Positions 37,498 to 47,385 of a stretch of DNA of 64,000 bases are shown one piece after another; the stretch's first letter is position 1; every line of letters begins with the position of its first letter. Origin of the DNA: Chitinophagaceae bacterium 26-R-25 (GTDB taxonomy: Bacteria > Bacteroidota > Bacteroidia > Chitinophagales > Chitinophagaceae); assembly GCA_029906195.1 (NCBI GenBank), contig JARWSJ010000001.1, positions 1 to 64,000 of the forward strand, written 5' to 3'. Below the pieces are notes generated by a model that did no database searches, was not told where the DNA came from, and was given only the letters and a program-made list of their open reading frames with translations. The translations under genes and the position numbers were made by a program.

Positions 37498-37941
37498 AAC
37501 AATTAATAATTAATAATTAAAAATTAATAGGTGTAGCGGAATGTCGTTTTTGTAACATGCCGGCAGGGTGTTATTGTAGAGACGCGTTGAACCCGTCTCC
37601 TGAATTTTGGCGAGCACGCTGGTAATTTGAAATTTCAAATCTGGCAATGGTTCGTGAAGACACGAACCTCCTTTCTGCGAAAAAAATCCGTTACCTCTGT
37701 GGTAAATACTCTTAGTGAACCTCAGTGCCCTTAGTGCCCGCCCGGATGACTCCAGTCGGACGGGCCTTAGTGGTAAATGTCCGCGATTACCTTAGCTTCC
37801 TTTGCGCCACCTTCGTTGCCTTTGCGGTTAAAAAGGAAAACCCTACCGACTTTCAGGCTGCTTCTACCTTACTTGTCGAAAGGGTTACTTCCATGTTTTA
37901 AGGGTCATGTTCTGTATCAAAAACTAAAAAACGAAGAGAAA
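37498..37941. other. Convergent intergenic region rich in repeat words, no gene
   Basis: Between two converging genes. Contents: AATTAATAATT tandem words (37501-37530); an imperfect copy of the GAGACGCGTT palindrome at 37579-37599 (one mismatch); a hairpin GGTTCGTG / CACGAACC around 37649-37667; half-repeats of the CACTAAG and CTCTGTGG families (37695-37775); and an inverted CCGTCCGA-type pair around 37741-37767. It looks like a dump of the repeat words that form full repeats elsewhere. Confidence 0.6.
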
Positions 37942-39213
37942 CTATTTTCTTTCAGGCATTGTAAAGCTCAGTGGAACATCCCCGCGCAGTGTTTTTCCCG
38001 CTTGTCCTGTGAGCCATAAATATTGATCAGATGGCGTTCCGCCCATTTTTAGGAACTCGACATTTTTTCCAACGGGCACATTGTCTGTACACTTAAAAAT
38101 GGCTGTACCTTCATTTACTTCATCAAACATTGCTACGTACAACATTTTGCCACCTGCTTTAATCGCTGTTGAAATAAGCTGCCAGTAGAAACGCCCGCCC
38201 TGGCGTGGAATAGAGCCAACTGGTTTTATGTCATCCGGGAAGGCATGTACGCTCAGGTTGTGCCAGCTAAACCCAGGGTATACACAAGGCACATAGTCAA
38301 TATTGTTTTGCCTGCACCACTTCATGTCCTCAATCATCAGGTCGCGGTAACGATCCATATCATTGTGTAGCAATGGAGAGAAGCGTTGAACAGTCCACGG
38401 TAAGATCATATCGGCCATGCGGATCAACTCATGCAGATAATTATCCTGCAGACAGTCGGCATTTAGTTCGCGCCATGCTGTAGGTACACCAAGCATTACA
38501 GTACAATTGCCATACACAGGATCATTCTTCAGGAAGTTGATCAGGCGCTCCAAGCCAATGTTGCGAATATTATAAGGCCTGTCAGGAAAGCCAACGCCCC
38601 AGATCACAACAACGGGTTTTCCGCGATGATGCAGGTATGTTTTTTCTCCGTCCTGGTTGGTGACTTTTAATTGATCAACCAGGTATTTCCAGTCATTAAT
38701 AATAGCGGAGCAATCTTCTCCACTACCCGGTAAGCCCGATAGGTCGTACATCACAGCGATTGCTCTTTTGTATTTAGAAGCTGCTTCGAATGCATTTTTT
38801 AAAATAGCAGAAGATTCTTTTTTGCGATTTTCATTTTTCACATCATCAAAAAAGCGCTGCATAAAAACTCCGTCAACACCATATTGCTGCATCCATTTAA
38901 AGTGTAGATCTGTTGTGCTCTTATCAACGGAACTGAAAAACTTTGCCGGTTTTCCATCTGCTAATTTCAAAGGTGTTTCATACGTCTTTTCGTATTCGCT
39001 TACATCCGGCCATGCATCAACGCCGGATCTGTTTTCATTTCCATAGGCATAGCCCTTTGCAGAACTGCCATCTCCCGCAGCCCTGAACCAGCCTTGGTAT
39101 CCGGCCATTACCAGGCCATCATATGTTGGATATAGTGTCGAGCTGCTGTGTTTTGATTGTGCATGGCTGCTTAAGGTGCAGGCTGCAAGAATGATTGCTA
39201 ATAGTCTTTTCAT
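37942..39213 (-). CDS. Glycoside hydrolase family 71/99-like enzyme
   Basis: 423 residues with a signal peptide (MKRLLAIILAACTLSSHAQ). Sequence features of the GH71/99-like group: GLVMAGYQGWFRAAGDGS, FKWMQQYGVDGVFMQRFFDD, KPVVVIWGVGFPD, YPGFSWHNLS and the catalytic-region YVAMFDEVNEGTAIFK. GH99 enzymes are endo-acting mannosidases; GH71 act on alpha-1,3-glucan, so the exact bond is open. Location with GH92 genes favours mannose-containing glycans. It is followed on the same strand by a GH3 gene upstream, 225 bp away. Confidence 0.8.
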   Translation of the reverse strand: MKRLLAIILAACTLSSHAQSKHSSSTLYPTYDGLVMAGYQGWFRAAGDGSSAKGYAYGNENRSGVDAWPDVSEYEKTYETPLKLADGKPAKFFSSVDKSTTDLHFKWMQQYGVDGVFMQRFFDDVKNENRKKESSAILKNAFEAASKYKRAIAVMYDLSGLPGSGEDCSAIINDWKYLVDQLKVTNQDGEKTYLHHRGKPVVVIWGVGFPDRPYNIRNIGLERLINFLKNDPVYGNCTVMLGVPTAWRELNADCLQDNYLHELIRMADMILPWTVQRFSPLLHNDMDRYRDLMIEDMKWCRQNNIDYVPCVYPGFSWHNLSVHAFPDDIKPVGSIPRQGGRFYWQLISTAIKAGGKMLYVAMFDEVNEGTAIFKCTDNVPVGKNVEFLKMGGTPSDQYLWLTGQAGKTLRGDVPLSFTMPERK

Positions 39214-39300
39214 ATTAGTTGTGAGTTATGATTAATGAGTTTTGAGTTGTTAGTTGACAGTTTGAGGTTTAGCATTCAATTCTTTATATGATCTGCTTTG

Positions 39301-39380
39301 TGTTTAACGACGCTTCGACAAGCTCAGCGTGACAGCGTACGCGGAGTGTCAGGCTGAGCTTGTCGAAGCGTCGTTAAACA
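39301..39380. repeat. Near-perfect 34-bp inverted repeat (CTTCGACAAGCTCA family)
   Basis: Arms 39301-39334 and 39347-39380 start TGTTTAACGACGCTTCGACA and mirror it with one mismatch in 34. The 12-base loop holds the palindrome GCGTACGC. The core resembles a widely dispersed repeat seen in several bacterial phyla. It lies upstream of the GH71/99-like gene and after the GH3 gene's stop side. Confidence 0.85.
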
Positions 39381-39438
39381 TTCAAGTATTCAGTATTAAT
39401 AAATAATGCAGCACCCATTAATTCTTAATTATTAATTA

Positions 39439-41697
39439 TTAATTCACCCGCAGTGTCGCATTCTGACGAATATCCTCCGACGAGCTTCCTAACATGATCT
39501 TAAAGTCTCCTGGCTCTACAACATGCTTCATTTCACGGTTCCAAAGTGCTAATTGTTCGAAACCGATTTTGAAGTCTACTGTTTTACTTTCGCCTGGTTT
39601 CAAAGTCACGCGGCCAAAGCCTTTCAGGGATTTCACAGGAGTGGTTACACTGCTCACAACATCACGGATGTACAATTGAACAACCTCCGTGCCTTCTGTT
39701 GTGCCTGTATTTTTAATGGTAACATGCACCGTCGCAGTTCCGTTAACAGGAATGGTTGCAGGAGAAATAATAAGATTGCTGTAATCAAAAGTTGTATAGC
39801 TTAAGCCGTGTCCGAACACAAACAGCGGAGTGTTTGCTTCATCCACATAAGCATGTCTTGATGTTGGTTTGTGATCATAATAAAATGGAAGCTGACCAAC
39901 CGAACGGGGAAATGTCATCGGTAATTTACCTGAAGGATTTACATTGCCGAGCAATATATCTGCAACAGCCAAACCGCCTTTCTCGCCAGAGAACCATGAT
40001 TCTACAATGGCTGGAATATTTTTAGCCACCCAGTTAATAGAAAGTGGTCTGCCATTGGCAAGTACTGCCGTTATTGGCTTTCCGGTCGCCTGCAGGGCTT
40101 TTAAAAGATTTATCTGTTTTTCATCAAGATCAAGATTTGCGCGATCCTTTCCTTCACCCACGATTTTCAAATCTTCTCCGATCACGACAACAACAGCATC
40201 TGCATTTTTTGCAATCGCAACCGATTTTTGTTGTAGGTCGTTTTCGTTTTCATTTTTCTCAGTTGAATAACCTTTTTCAAAGTTGATGGAAACATTGTTG
40301 CCTGCTCTTTGTTTTAATCCATCCAGAATAGAAATTGCTTTTCCTTCTTCGTTGGAATATCCGCCCAGGTAGCTGCTTTCGGCCAATGCACCAATCACTG
40401 CAATTGATTTCGCATCCTTTTTTATGGGCAACACATTGCCTTCGTTTTTCAACAAACAAATGCTTTCCTGTGCGGCTTTTAATGCCAGATCCTGGCTTGG
40501 TTGCGTATGAAATACTTTTGCTTTTAGCGAAGTGTCGGTGTAAGGATTGTCAAACAAGCCCAGCAAAAATTTTACACGCAATACATCGCTTACTGTTTTG
40601 TTTAATTGAGCGATCGAAAGTTTTTTGTCAGCAATTGCTTTATTCATCGCTGTTAAAAAGCCATCATGAGAAAAGTCGTAGAACTGCATGTTCAAACCGG
40701 CATTCAATGTCTGGGCCAAAGCATCGCTGGTATCACTTGCCACCTGGTGGTTTTCGAGACTCATTTTTATTGCACCAAGATCTGATAACACAAAACCTTT
40801 GAAGCCCCATTCTTTGCGCAATACATCTGTCAACAACCATTTGTTGTCAACGCACGGAATGCCATCAAGTTCACTGTATGCGGCCATCATAGACAAGGCA
40901 CCACCTTCTTTCACTGCTTTTTCGAAAACATACAGGAAAGAAGATCTTCCTTCACGTTCGCTCATGAAAACAGGAGAGGTATTGCTACCACCTTCCGGTA
41001 TGCCGTGTATGGCGAAGTGTTTGGGTTCTGCTACCACTGAGTTTGGCTGGCTCACGCCTTTGCCCTGCAAACCTTTTACCATGGCAACCCCATTCAATGC
41101 TGCGAGATAGGGATCCTCACCATAAGTTTCTTCTACGCGTCCCCAGCGTGGATCGCGTGGAAGGCAAAGCACTGGCCCGAGTATCATGTCTACGCCGTGC
41201 GCTCTTGTTTCTGTTGCGATGGTTCTGCCGATGTTTTGTACAAGCGTAGTGTCCCAGGCACCTGCCAGTTGCAGAGGAATGGGAAAGGATGTGCTACCAA
41301 AACCGCTGTAACCATGCAAGCCCTCTTCAATGAAAAGTACGGGAATGCCCAGACGCGTTTTTTCCATCGCATATTTCTGTATGCTGTTGGTAATGTCTGC
41401 AGTGAGGGGATATAGATCGTGAACCGAACCGATGCCGGTTTTGCCAATGGCTGCGGCTGTTTTTTCTTCGGAGTAAGCGGAGGCTTCGTGACCGCCCATT
41501 GTGGCAACTTCTTTTCCCCACCACATATCGAGCTGTTTGATCTTTTCTTCTGTGGTCATTCTGCCAACCAGGTCGGCCACTCGTTGATCAACGGGTAGTG
41601 ATGCGTTTTTGTAGGGTAGAACAGTGGGCCGCACCGGATCTTTTGCAAACGAACATAATGCCACCAGTGCAACCGCCAGAGAGATTTTTGCATTCAT
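39439..41697 (-). CDS. bglX: Glycoside hydrolase family 3 beta-glycosidase
   Basis: 752 residues, signal peptide (MNAKISLAVALVALCSFA). GH3 N-terminal barrel with RWGRVEETYGEDPYLAALNG, VVAEPKHFAIHGIPEGG and the nucleophile Asp in FKGFVLSDLGAI (usually SDW); the C-terminal sandwich domain with VVVIGEDLKIVGEGKDRANL; then a fibronectin-III-like end (VVQLYIRDVVSSVTTPVKSL). This is the BglX type, a periplasmic beta-glucosidase or similar exo-enzyme. Within the mannoside block it may finish oligosaccharide breakdown. Substrate specificity cannot be read from sequence alone. Confidence 0.9.
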   Translation of the reverse strand: MNAKISLAVALVALCSFAKDPVRPTVLPYKNASLPVDQRVADLVGRMTTEEKIKQLDMWWGKEVATMGGHEASAYSEEKTAAAIGKTGIGSVHDLYPLTADITNSIQKYAMEKTRLGIPVLFIEEGLHGYSGFGSTSFPIPLQLAGAWDTTLVQNIGRTIATETRAHGVDMILGPVLCLPRDPRWGRVEETYGEDPYLAALNGVAMVKGLQGKGVSQPNSVVAEPKHFAIHGIPEGGSNTSPVFMSEREGRSSFLYVFEKAVKEGGALSMMAAYSELDGIPCVDNKWLLTDVLRKEWGFKGFVLSDLGAIKMSLENHQVASDTSDALAQTLNAGLNMQFYDFSHDGFLTAMNKAIADKKLSIAQLNKTVSDVLRVKFLLGLFDNPYTDTSLKAKVFHTQPSQDLALKAAQESICLLKNEGNVLPIKKDAKSIAVIGALAESSYLGGYSNEEGKAISILDGLKQRAGNNVSINFEKGYSTEKNENENDLQQKSVAIAKNADAVVVVIGEDLKIVGEGKDRANLDLDEKQINLLKALQATGKPITAVLANGRPLSINWVAKNIPAIVESWFSGEKGGLAVADILLGNVNPSGKLPMTFPRSVGQLPFYYDHKPTSRHAYVDEANTPLFVFGHGLSYTTFDYSNLIISPATIPVNGTATVHVTIKNTGTTEGTEVVQLYIRDVVSSVTTPVKSLKGFGRVTLKPGESKTVDFKIGFEQLALWNREMKHVVEPGDFKIMLGSSSEDIRQNATLRVN

Positions 41698-41812
41698 ATT
41701 GCAAGCTTTTGATTTAATATGAATGCAAAGAAAGAAGCGGAGAATTAATTAATGCCTAATTATAGATTAATTGGAGGAAAAACCAGAGAAAGAACGCAGA
41801 TTTTCGTGAGGG

Positions 41813-41970
41813 AGCACACAGATAGCACTGATTAGACTGATTTGCACTGATCTTTTTTAATAATTGAATAACTGAGTAACAGAATAACTGAAATTGCTCC
41901 ATGAATAGGTTGACGATTATTGATGAACAAAATCAGTGCAAATCTGTCTAATCAGTGTCATCTGTGTGCC
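41813..41970. repeat. Word-type inverted repeat (CACTGATTAGACTGATT family)
   Basis: Left arm 41813-41852 (AGCACACAGATAGCACTGAT and continuing), right arm 41931-41970 (AATCAGTGCAAATCTGTCTA and continuing). The loop itself carries CTGAATAAC words like those at 22478. Nothing else is visible in the 336-bp gap. Confidence 0.8.
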
Positions 41971-42033
41971 CCAAAAAAGAAAACGGATCTTCACAAAATT
42001 AATCCGTGAAAATCCGTCTAATCCGTGTGCCAA

Positions 42034-44598
42034 TCAATTGATCACATCGTGGAAGGTCTTATCGAACTCTTCGCCATAAATGTCTTTATAATCTTTTACA
42101 AATTTCAGGTAAGTGTTATTCGCCAATGTATGACGCTTCAGTTGTATCAGGCTCTTGCACTTGTATGTTAATGCATCTTCATTCAGTTGATCGAAGTAAA
42201 AGACATAGTGCGTTAACTCGATAATGAACTCAGGGTCTTTGGTAATGTTTTGGTTCTTAATATAGTTAAGGCACAGATCAATTACAGAATTGGAAACTTC
42301 TGACTTTACATTGTCCAGCCAGTTGTATTCTGTTTGTGAAAGGAACGGTCCGCGTCTGATGACCTCTGCCAATGGATGAACGTATTCTTGTCCGTGTTCC
42401 GCCGCATACTTCAACTGCATGAAACGTTTGTAATCGATATGGATACTGTCGTCCGGCGTTTGGAACTGCCAGTAGCCCGCTTCTTTATTAATCACGCAAT
42501 TGCCCACTTTCTCAAGAATTACTTTCAGTTTGGCAATATTTACTGAACGGTTGTTCTTCGCATCTTTTGCGGATTTATCATGCCACAAAATTTCATCCAG
42601 CCCTTCTGAAGAAATACCTCTGCCATCTTTCACCGTGTAAATAAGAATGATGAGGAACAACTCTTTCAGCAAAGGAGTAAACAATCTTGTGATATCGTTG
42701 CCGTCTTTGTCGTATACCTGGAAGTGACCAAAAAGGAAGATCGAAGATTTGAACTGCTTCTCATTGCTCTGTGAAAATGCATTCGTGAATATAGGCTGAA
42801 AAACTTCTTCTTTCTCTGGTTGTGCCGGTGTTGATGCCATTTCTTTTTTATCCGGCTGGGCTTTCCTTTTACGGAGAAGATAAATAAGCAAGCCTGCCAC
42901 AAGCAATGCCGGAATGATCAGCCAGTAACGGTTCTGTTTTTTGATCGCCGTCACGAAAGTATTGCTGTCAGCGGCTTGCGGCGGAAAGTTAAGTGTGTAT
43001 ATTTTTACAATCGTGTTCTTGTCCTTTACTTCCTCTTTAGAATACAGCATAGTAACTGCAATCAGTTTGTTGCTGATCGGAGAATAGTACAGGTCCGCAT
43101 AAGATTCGATATCGTGAAAACTATATGGAATAGAATCTGCCACCAAATGCAATGTTGAATCAGTCAAGGAGCCTTTCACCAGTTGCAGCGCAGAGTTGAA
43201 ACGATCGTTGTTCGGGAAAATCAAGCCATAAAAATCATCTTTGCCAGGGCCTATAACAAGACTGTTGGCAAAAGCAAACTGAGAGCCAAATGGTTTGAAG
43301 TTGTATACTTTTTTGAAGGTTGACGTTTTAATATCAAACCTGTACAGGTCATAATAGTTCTTTGGGTCAAGCATCTGGTCGCCGGTTTGGCTGCCATAGC
43401 CACCAATGATGTAGGCGAGGTTTGCGTTCTTGTCTACACCAAGTGCGGACAAATAACGCGGAGGAAAATAATCTCCTTTGGTATGTACAGAATCCCATTG
43501 TTGTGTAGCAAAATTGTAGTGCAATACTTCGTTTTTATAACGCAATTGTCCGTAGCCACCTACAACATACAACGAGCCATCCGCGGGAGAAATGAATTTA
43601 TTGGCGTGCCAGAATTCTGTAAGTGGGCCGGGTGCAAAGGCTCCGCTCCACTGACGCTGATCAAAATCGTAACCGAACACCTGTTGCTTGTCTACATAAA
43701 CATCATAGAATTTTTTAGTGGCACTGTCATAAATCGCCTGATTTCCGGCGAGCAGATTTTGATGCTTCGCATTTGGTGTCCACTGCATTATACCGCGATC
43801 GCCTTTTAGCTGATACACACCCATAGAGTCATTTCCTCCAATGAAAAGCCTGTCCTGTACAGGATCATAGCCCACATTGGCAACGCCATTAATGGTGAAT
43901 GTAGCTGCCATTTCCCATTTCTGATGCTTTGGTTTTATCCAGACCGGATTTGTTACTTTGGCTTGCCTGTTACCATTTTTATCATTGCAAACCTCTCCGT
44001 CAATTTCATCCAGCGGCCAGTAATGTTTTAGTGTTCCCTGTTCAGATAATTTGATGTCTTTTATCTGCATGGGAGGGATGTCCCTTGTTTTGAATTTCTG
44101 AAAGTCGTTTGCACCCCACAAAAACTTATAACAATTCGCCGCAAAAGGCACATTGCTTTTGCCTACAGATTTTCCATTGACAAGTAACTCAACAGTATGC
44201 GCGGTGAGATCAAATTTGAAATCGATATTTGACCATTGCTTATAGAGATGCATACTGTCAATGGAGAAACTAATACCAGATAGACTTTCGCCGATGATCA
44301 CTCTGAAATCCGAGGATCGTTGATTGTATATAAGATCAATGTTTTGGTTGTCATGCGTTATCACACGCAGCACATAACCAAAGTATGTTTCGTGATTGGG
44401 AAGAAATTTGATGTCGAAATCGAGGTCGAAGTTTTTGGAGAAGCATATGGAATCTTCGGGGGACAGATCAAGAGCCGTTCTTTTTTCAAGTACGACTTCA
44501 TGACTATTAAAAGTTAACCCATAGGATTGGGAAAAACCAGTAACGTTCAGTAATAAAAATGCAAGCGCAAAACAGAATATATACCTCATCATAAGCAA
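42034..44598 (-). CDS. Membrane-tethered LamG/kelch sensor with C-terminal winged-helix regulator
   Basis: 854 residues. Signal peptide (about 1-23), then a concanavalin-like domain (about 30-215, LKHYWPLDEIDGEVCNDKNG), then kelch-type propeller blades (about 225-540, VGYDPVQDRLFIGGNDSMGV, NANLAYIIGGYGSQTGDQML), one membrane helix (about 553-574, YWLIIPALLVAGLLIYLL), and a cytoplasmic end (about 615-854) with a winged-helix/SARP-like fold (LFTPLLKELFLIILIYTVKD, SVNIAKLKVILEKVGNCVIN) followed by BTAD-like helices. It appears to sense extracytoplasmic glycan or protein and bind DNA from the membrane. It sits between GH3 and GH92 genes, which it probably controls. Confidence 0.75.
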   Translation of the reverse strand: MLMMRYIFCFALAFLLLNVTGFSQSYGLTFNSHEVVLEKRTALDLSPEDSICFSKNFDLDFDIKFLPNHETYFGYVLRVITHDNQNIDLIYNQRSSDFRVIIGESLSGISFSIDSMHLYKQWSNIDFKFDLTAHTVELLVNGKSVGKSNVPFAANCYKFLWGANDFQKFKTRDIPPMQIKDIKLSEQGTLKHYWPLDEIDGEVCNDKNGNRQAKVTNPVWIKPKHQKWEMAATFTINGVANVGYDPVQDRLFIGGNDSMGVYQLKGDRGIMQWTPNAKHQNLLAGNQAIYDSATKKFYDVYVDKQQVFGYDFDQRQWSGAFAPGPLTEFWHANKFISPADGSLYVVGGYGQLRYKNEVLHYNFATQQWDSVHTKGDYFPPRYLSALGVDKNANLAYIIGGYGSQTGDQMLDPKNYYDLYRFDIKTSTFKKVYNFKPFGSQFAFANSLVIGPGKDDFYGLIFPNNDRFNSALQLVKGSLTDSTLHLVADSIPYSFHDIESYADLYYSPISNKLIAVTMLYSKEEVKDKNTIVKIYTLNFPPQAADSNTFVTAIKKQNRYWLIIPALLVAGLLIYLLRKRKAQPDKKEMASTPAQPEKEEVFQPIFTNAFSQSNEKQFKSSIFLFGHFQVYDKDGNDITRLFTPLLKELFLIILIYTVKDGRGISSEGLDEILWHDKSAKDAKNNRSVNIAKLKVILEKVGNCVINKEAGYWQFQTPDDSIHIDYKRFMQLKYAAEHGQEYVHPLAEVIRRGPFLSQTEYNWLDNVKSEVSNSVIDLCLNYIKNQNITKDPEFIIELTHYVFYFDQLNEDALTYKCKSLIQLKRHTLANNTYLKFVKDYKDIYGEEFDKTFHDVIN

Positions 44599-44620
44599 TC
44601 GTAAAAATAAGTATCTTTTA

Positions 44621-44651
44621 CAAAGAAACCGTTATATCCGGCGCGAGGCCA
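44621..44651 (-). promoter_or_regulatory. Promoter of the LamG/kelch regulator gene
   Basis: On the minus strand TTTG (44651-44648) is followed after 19 bases by TTTCTTTG (44628-44621), one mismatch from TAnnTTTG. The start codon lies about 23 bases downstream, so the leader is very short. Confidence 0.55.
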
Positions 44652-45090
44652 AATTAAAATTTCTTAAACGAATAAGTTCGTGTTTTTTAATATTGAATCA
44701 ATGTTGATGTAATGCAAGCGTCAGGGTTAAAAATAAGGTAATTGATTGTTTTTCCCTCAAATAAAATGATAAAAAATGGGCGGGAGAGAGAATGCACACA
44801 GATGACACAGATAGGACTGATTTACATGGATTTTATTCTAATTTGAGGATGGTTACCCGATTATATGTAGGTATAACTGCTATACGTAAAGCCTAACACC
44901 CAAATCCTAACAAGGAACAACTCTTTAAAAAAAGCGAAAGGCCCGGATGATCTCCACCCAGGCCTTCGAAAGGTTCACAAAGTAAACGTCTCTAGAAAAT
45001 ATGTCTCAATAACTTTCAGCTATCAGTAGTTTGAGGGCGAATGCGATTCGCCCCTAACAATTTTCAATTTTCAATTTTCAATTTTCAATT
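44652..45090. other. Intergenic region after the first GH92 gene
   Basis: No gene seen. It holds half-words of the ACACAGATAG family (44790-44830), a GGCCCGG...CCAGGCC hairpin around 44940-44965 that may be a terminator for the minus-strand GH92 gene's transcript, and a tandem CAATTTT array (five copies) at 45059-45093 overlapping its stop. Confidence 0.55.
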
Positions 45091-47385
45091 TTAATTCGCT
45101 TTGGCAAACGGTTTCGCCGGTTTCACATCCGTGCCCCATGTCTTGTTGGGTTTCGGGCCCATTTCCAGTTCGATGGTACAGCCGCTCACCAATTGATCAT
45201 GAGTGAACCAAGGCGTTTTCAAAACTTTGCCATTCAGTTTTGCACTCTGGATATATTTGTTCACTTCATTGCTGTTGTGTGCAATAAGTGTAAAGGTTTT
45301 TCCATTTTCCAACGCTATCGAAACTTTGCTGAAAACGGGGCTGCCAATGGTATAGACCGGAATGCCCGGTGTTACAGGATAAAATCCCATGGAAGAGAAA
45401 ACAACAAAAGCAGACATTCCACCACCATCTTCATCACCCGGAATGCCAAACACGTTATCCTTGAACCACAGTGACAAAAGACTTCTTACTTTCTGCTGTG
45501 TTTTCCACGGAGAGGAAGTATAGTTATATAAATATGGTATGTGGAAACTTGGTTCGTTGCCCATGGAGTACTGTCCTACAAGGCCTGTAGCATCAGGGAA
45601 CTTCGCCCAGAATTCATATTTCGATCTGTCGAGCCCCTCGCGAAACAGTTGATCAAGTTTCAGTTCGAAACTGTCTCGTCCTCCCATTAGGTCAATCAGG
45701 CCGGGAATGTCCTGTTGCACCTGCCACATATAGGTCCAGCCGTTGTTTTCATCATAGTAGTCCCTGCCGCCGAGGCCGCCGTCAAACTTCGGATCGATCA
45801 AAATCCAATTGCCTTTATCATCCTTCGGCAAAAAGAAATTCTTTTGTTTGTTCCAAAGGGTCCTGTAGTTCTGTCCTCTTTTTTCGAAAGTGTTGTAGTC
45901 GCTTGTTTTATTAAGGTCCTTTGCAAGTTGTGCCAGTGCCCAGTCATCAAATGCGCCGCCGAGTGTTACAGCAACAGCTTGTCTTTTCTCGAATGAATGC
46001 ACTTCTGCAACGGTTTCTTTTTCGCCCTCACGAAGCGCAGGGAAGTAGCCGTTATTGTGATAGAAATCGTCGAGCGATGTTTTGGGTCCGTTTCTCCATG
46101 GCAACATCGTTGCGTCAGTAGCATTTTTTCTGATGCCTTCGTAGGCTTTTTCCACGTCATAATTTTTCAAACCTTTTCTATACGCATCGAGAAAAACGAT
46201 GGAAGAGTGGAAGCCGTTCATACAGGCATGATCGCCGAAAAGTACCGGAAATGTTGGCATCCAGCCGCTTTGCTCATACATGCGCACGTATGACTGCAAC
46301 ATGTCTTCTTCTTGTTTTGGATGTAGGATCGTTCTCAATGGATGCAGCGCCAGGTAAGTGTCCCACGACCAGTCATCTACATAAAAAGGACGATTGTCAG
46401 TATTGATCTTTTTATTGTACCCGCTGTAGTAATGCGCATCTTCGCTGATGTCTACCATGCGTTCGTGGCATCTGTACAGGGCCGTATAAAATGAGCGTCT
46501 TTGTGCGTCTGTACCACCTTCAATTTTAATTTGCGACATCAGATCGCTCCATGCAGTCTTTGCATTTTTTTCTACCGTTGCAAAATCTTTCCCGGCAATT
46601 TCTTCTTCAAAATTCTTTTTCGCCTGTTCAGCGCTTACGAAGCTGATCGCATATTTTAGTTCAACTGTGTGGGCACTTGCAGGGAAATTGATATACGGTC
46701 TCGCTCCTTTTTCGGTTACAGCTGATGCATTTTTGATCACTTTGTTGCTGTCCAAATATCCGGTTGTGCCTGCGACACTGAACACACCATAAGTGTAAAC
46801 CTTTATATCATCGTGGTAGGTTTCCATCCCTTGCAGCACGGTGCCGCTAAATTTCCAGGACGCTGCACCATCATTAAAGTTGCTGAACAGCAGGGACTTA
46901 TTTTTCCCCTCGGGAAATGAAAACCTGAAGTAGCCGGTTTTTTTCGAAGGGGTAAATTCCACTGTAATGCCGTCTTCAATCAAATACGTTGAATAGTACC
47001 ATGGGCGGGTAATTTCAAGGTTGTAGTCGTAAGGCATGCGCTTGCTCCAGCTCTCTGCTGCCAATTCTTTTACCGAAGGCTTTATAGAAAAAACCTCGCC
47101 CAGACGGTGAGAAACAACTGTTAACGGAAAACTCGATATCTGATCATCCAGGTAGTCCTTGCGAATAGGGTACATGCGGATAACCTGGTTGGGCAATTGC
47201 GCAGTAGGTCTTGTAGGTTCAAGCAGTTGGCCAATGTTGCCAATCGTAGGATCGATGTAATCTATGTTTTGCTTTTTGGGGCCCGTCGTATCTGTTGGGA
47301 CGTTTGCACAGACAACGCCTGTGAAAACCGCTTGTTGCAAAAGCAATAGAAAAATGCCCTGCTTGCTTAAAAATTTTTTCTTCAT
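45091..47385 (-). CDS. GH92 alpha-mannosidase, divergent subgroup
   Basis: 764 residues, signal peptide (about 1-27, ending VVCANV). GH92 blocks: YVDDWSWDTYLALHPL, GGAFDDWALAQL, the acid-region DENNGWTYMWQVQQDIPG, GNEPSFHIPYLYNY and GDEDGGGMSAFVVFSSMGFY. GH92 enzymes are calcium-dependent exo-alpha-mannosidases. The N-terminal block differs from the usual GTGGHGHTYPGA of the family: here it reads IDPTIGNIGQLLEPTRP, as in a separate GH92 subgroup. The other GH92 gene in this locus is of the canonical kind. Linkage preference (1,2, 1,3 or 1,4) cannot be told. Confidence 0.88.
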   Translation of the reverse strand: MKKKFLSKQGIFLLLLQQAVFTGVVCANVPTDTTGPKKQNIDYIDPTIGNIGQLLEPTRPTAQLPNQVIRMYPIRKDYLDDQISSFPLTVVSHRLGEVFSIKPSVKELAAESWSKRMPYDYNLEITRPWYYSTYLIEDGITVEFTPSKKTGYFRFSFPEGKNKSLLFSNFNDGAASWKFSGTVLQGMETYHDDIKVYTYGVFSVAGTTGYLDSNKVIKNASAVTEKGARPYINFPASAHTVELKYAISFVSAEQAKKNFEEEIAGKDFATVEKNAKTAWSDLMSQIKIEGGTDAQRRSFYTALYRCHERMVDISEDAHYYSGYNKKINTDNRPFYVDDWSWDTYLALHPLRTILHPKQEEDMLQSYVRMYEQSGWMPTFPVLFGDHACMNGFHSSIVFLDAYRKGLKNYDVEKAYEGIRKNATDATMLPWRNGPKTSLDDFYHNNGYFPALREGEKETVAEVHSFEKRQAVAVTLGGAFDDWALAQLAKDLNKTSDYNTFEKRGQNYRTLWNKQKNFFLPKDDKGNWILIDPKFDGGLGGRDYYDENNGWTYMWQVQQDIPGLIDLMGGRDSFELKLDQLFREGLDRSKYEFWAKFPDATGLVGQYSMGNEPSFHIPYLYNYTSSPWKTQQKVRSLLSLWFKDNVFGIPGDEDGGGMSAFVVFSSMGFYPVTPGIPVYTIGSPVFSKVSIALENGKTFTLIAHNSNEVNKYIQSAKLNGKVLKTPWFTHDQLVSGCTIELEMGPKPNKTWGTDVKPAKPFAKAN

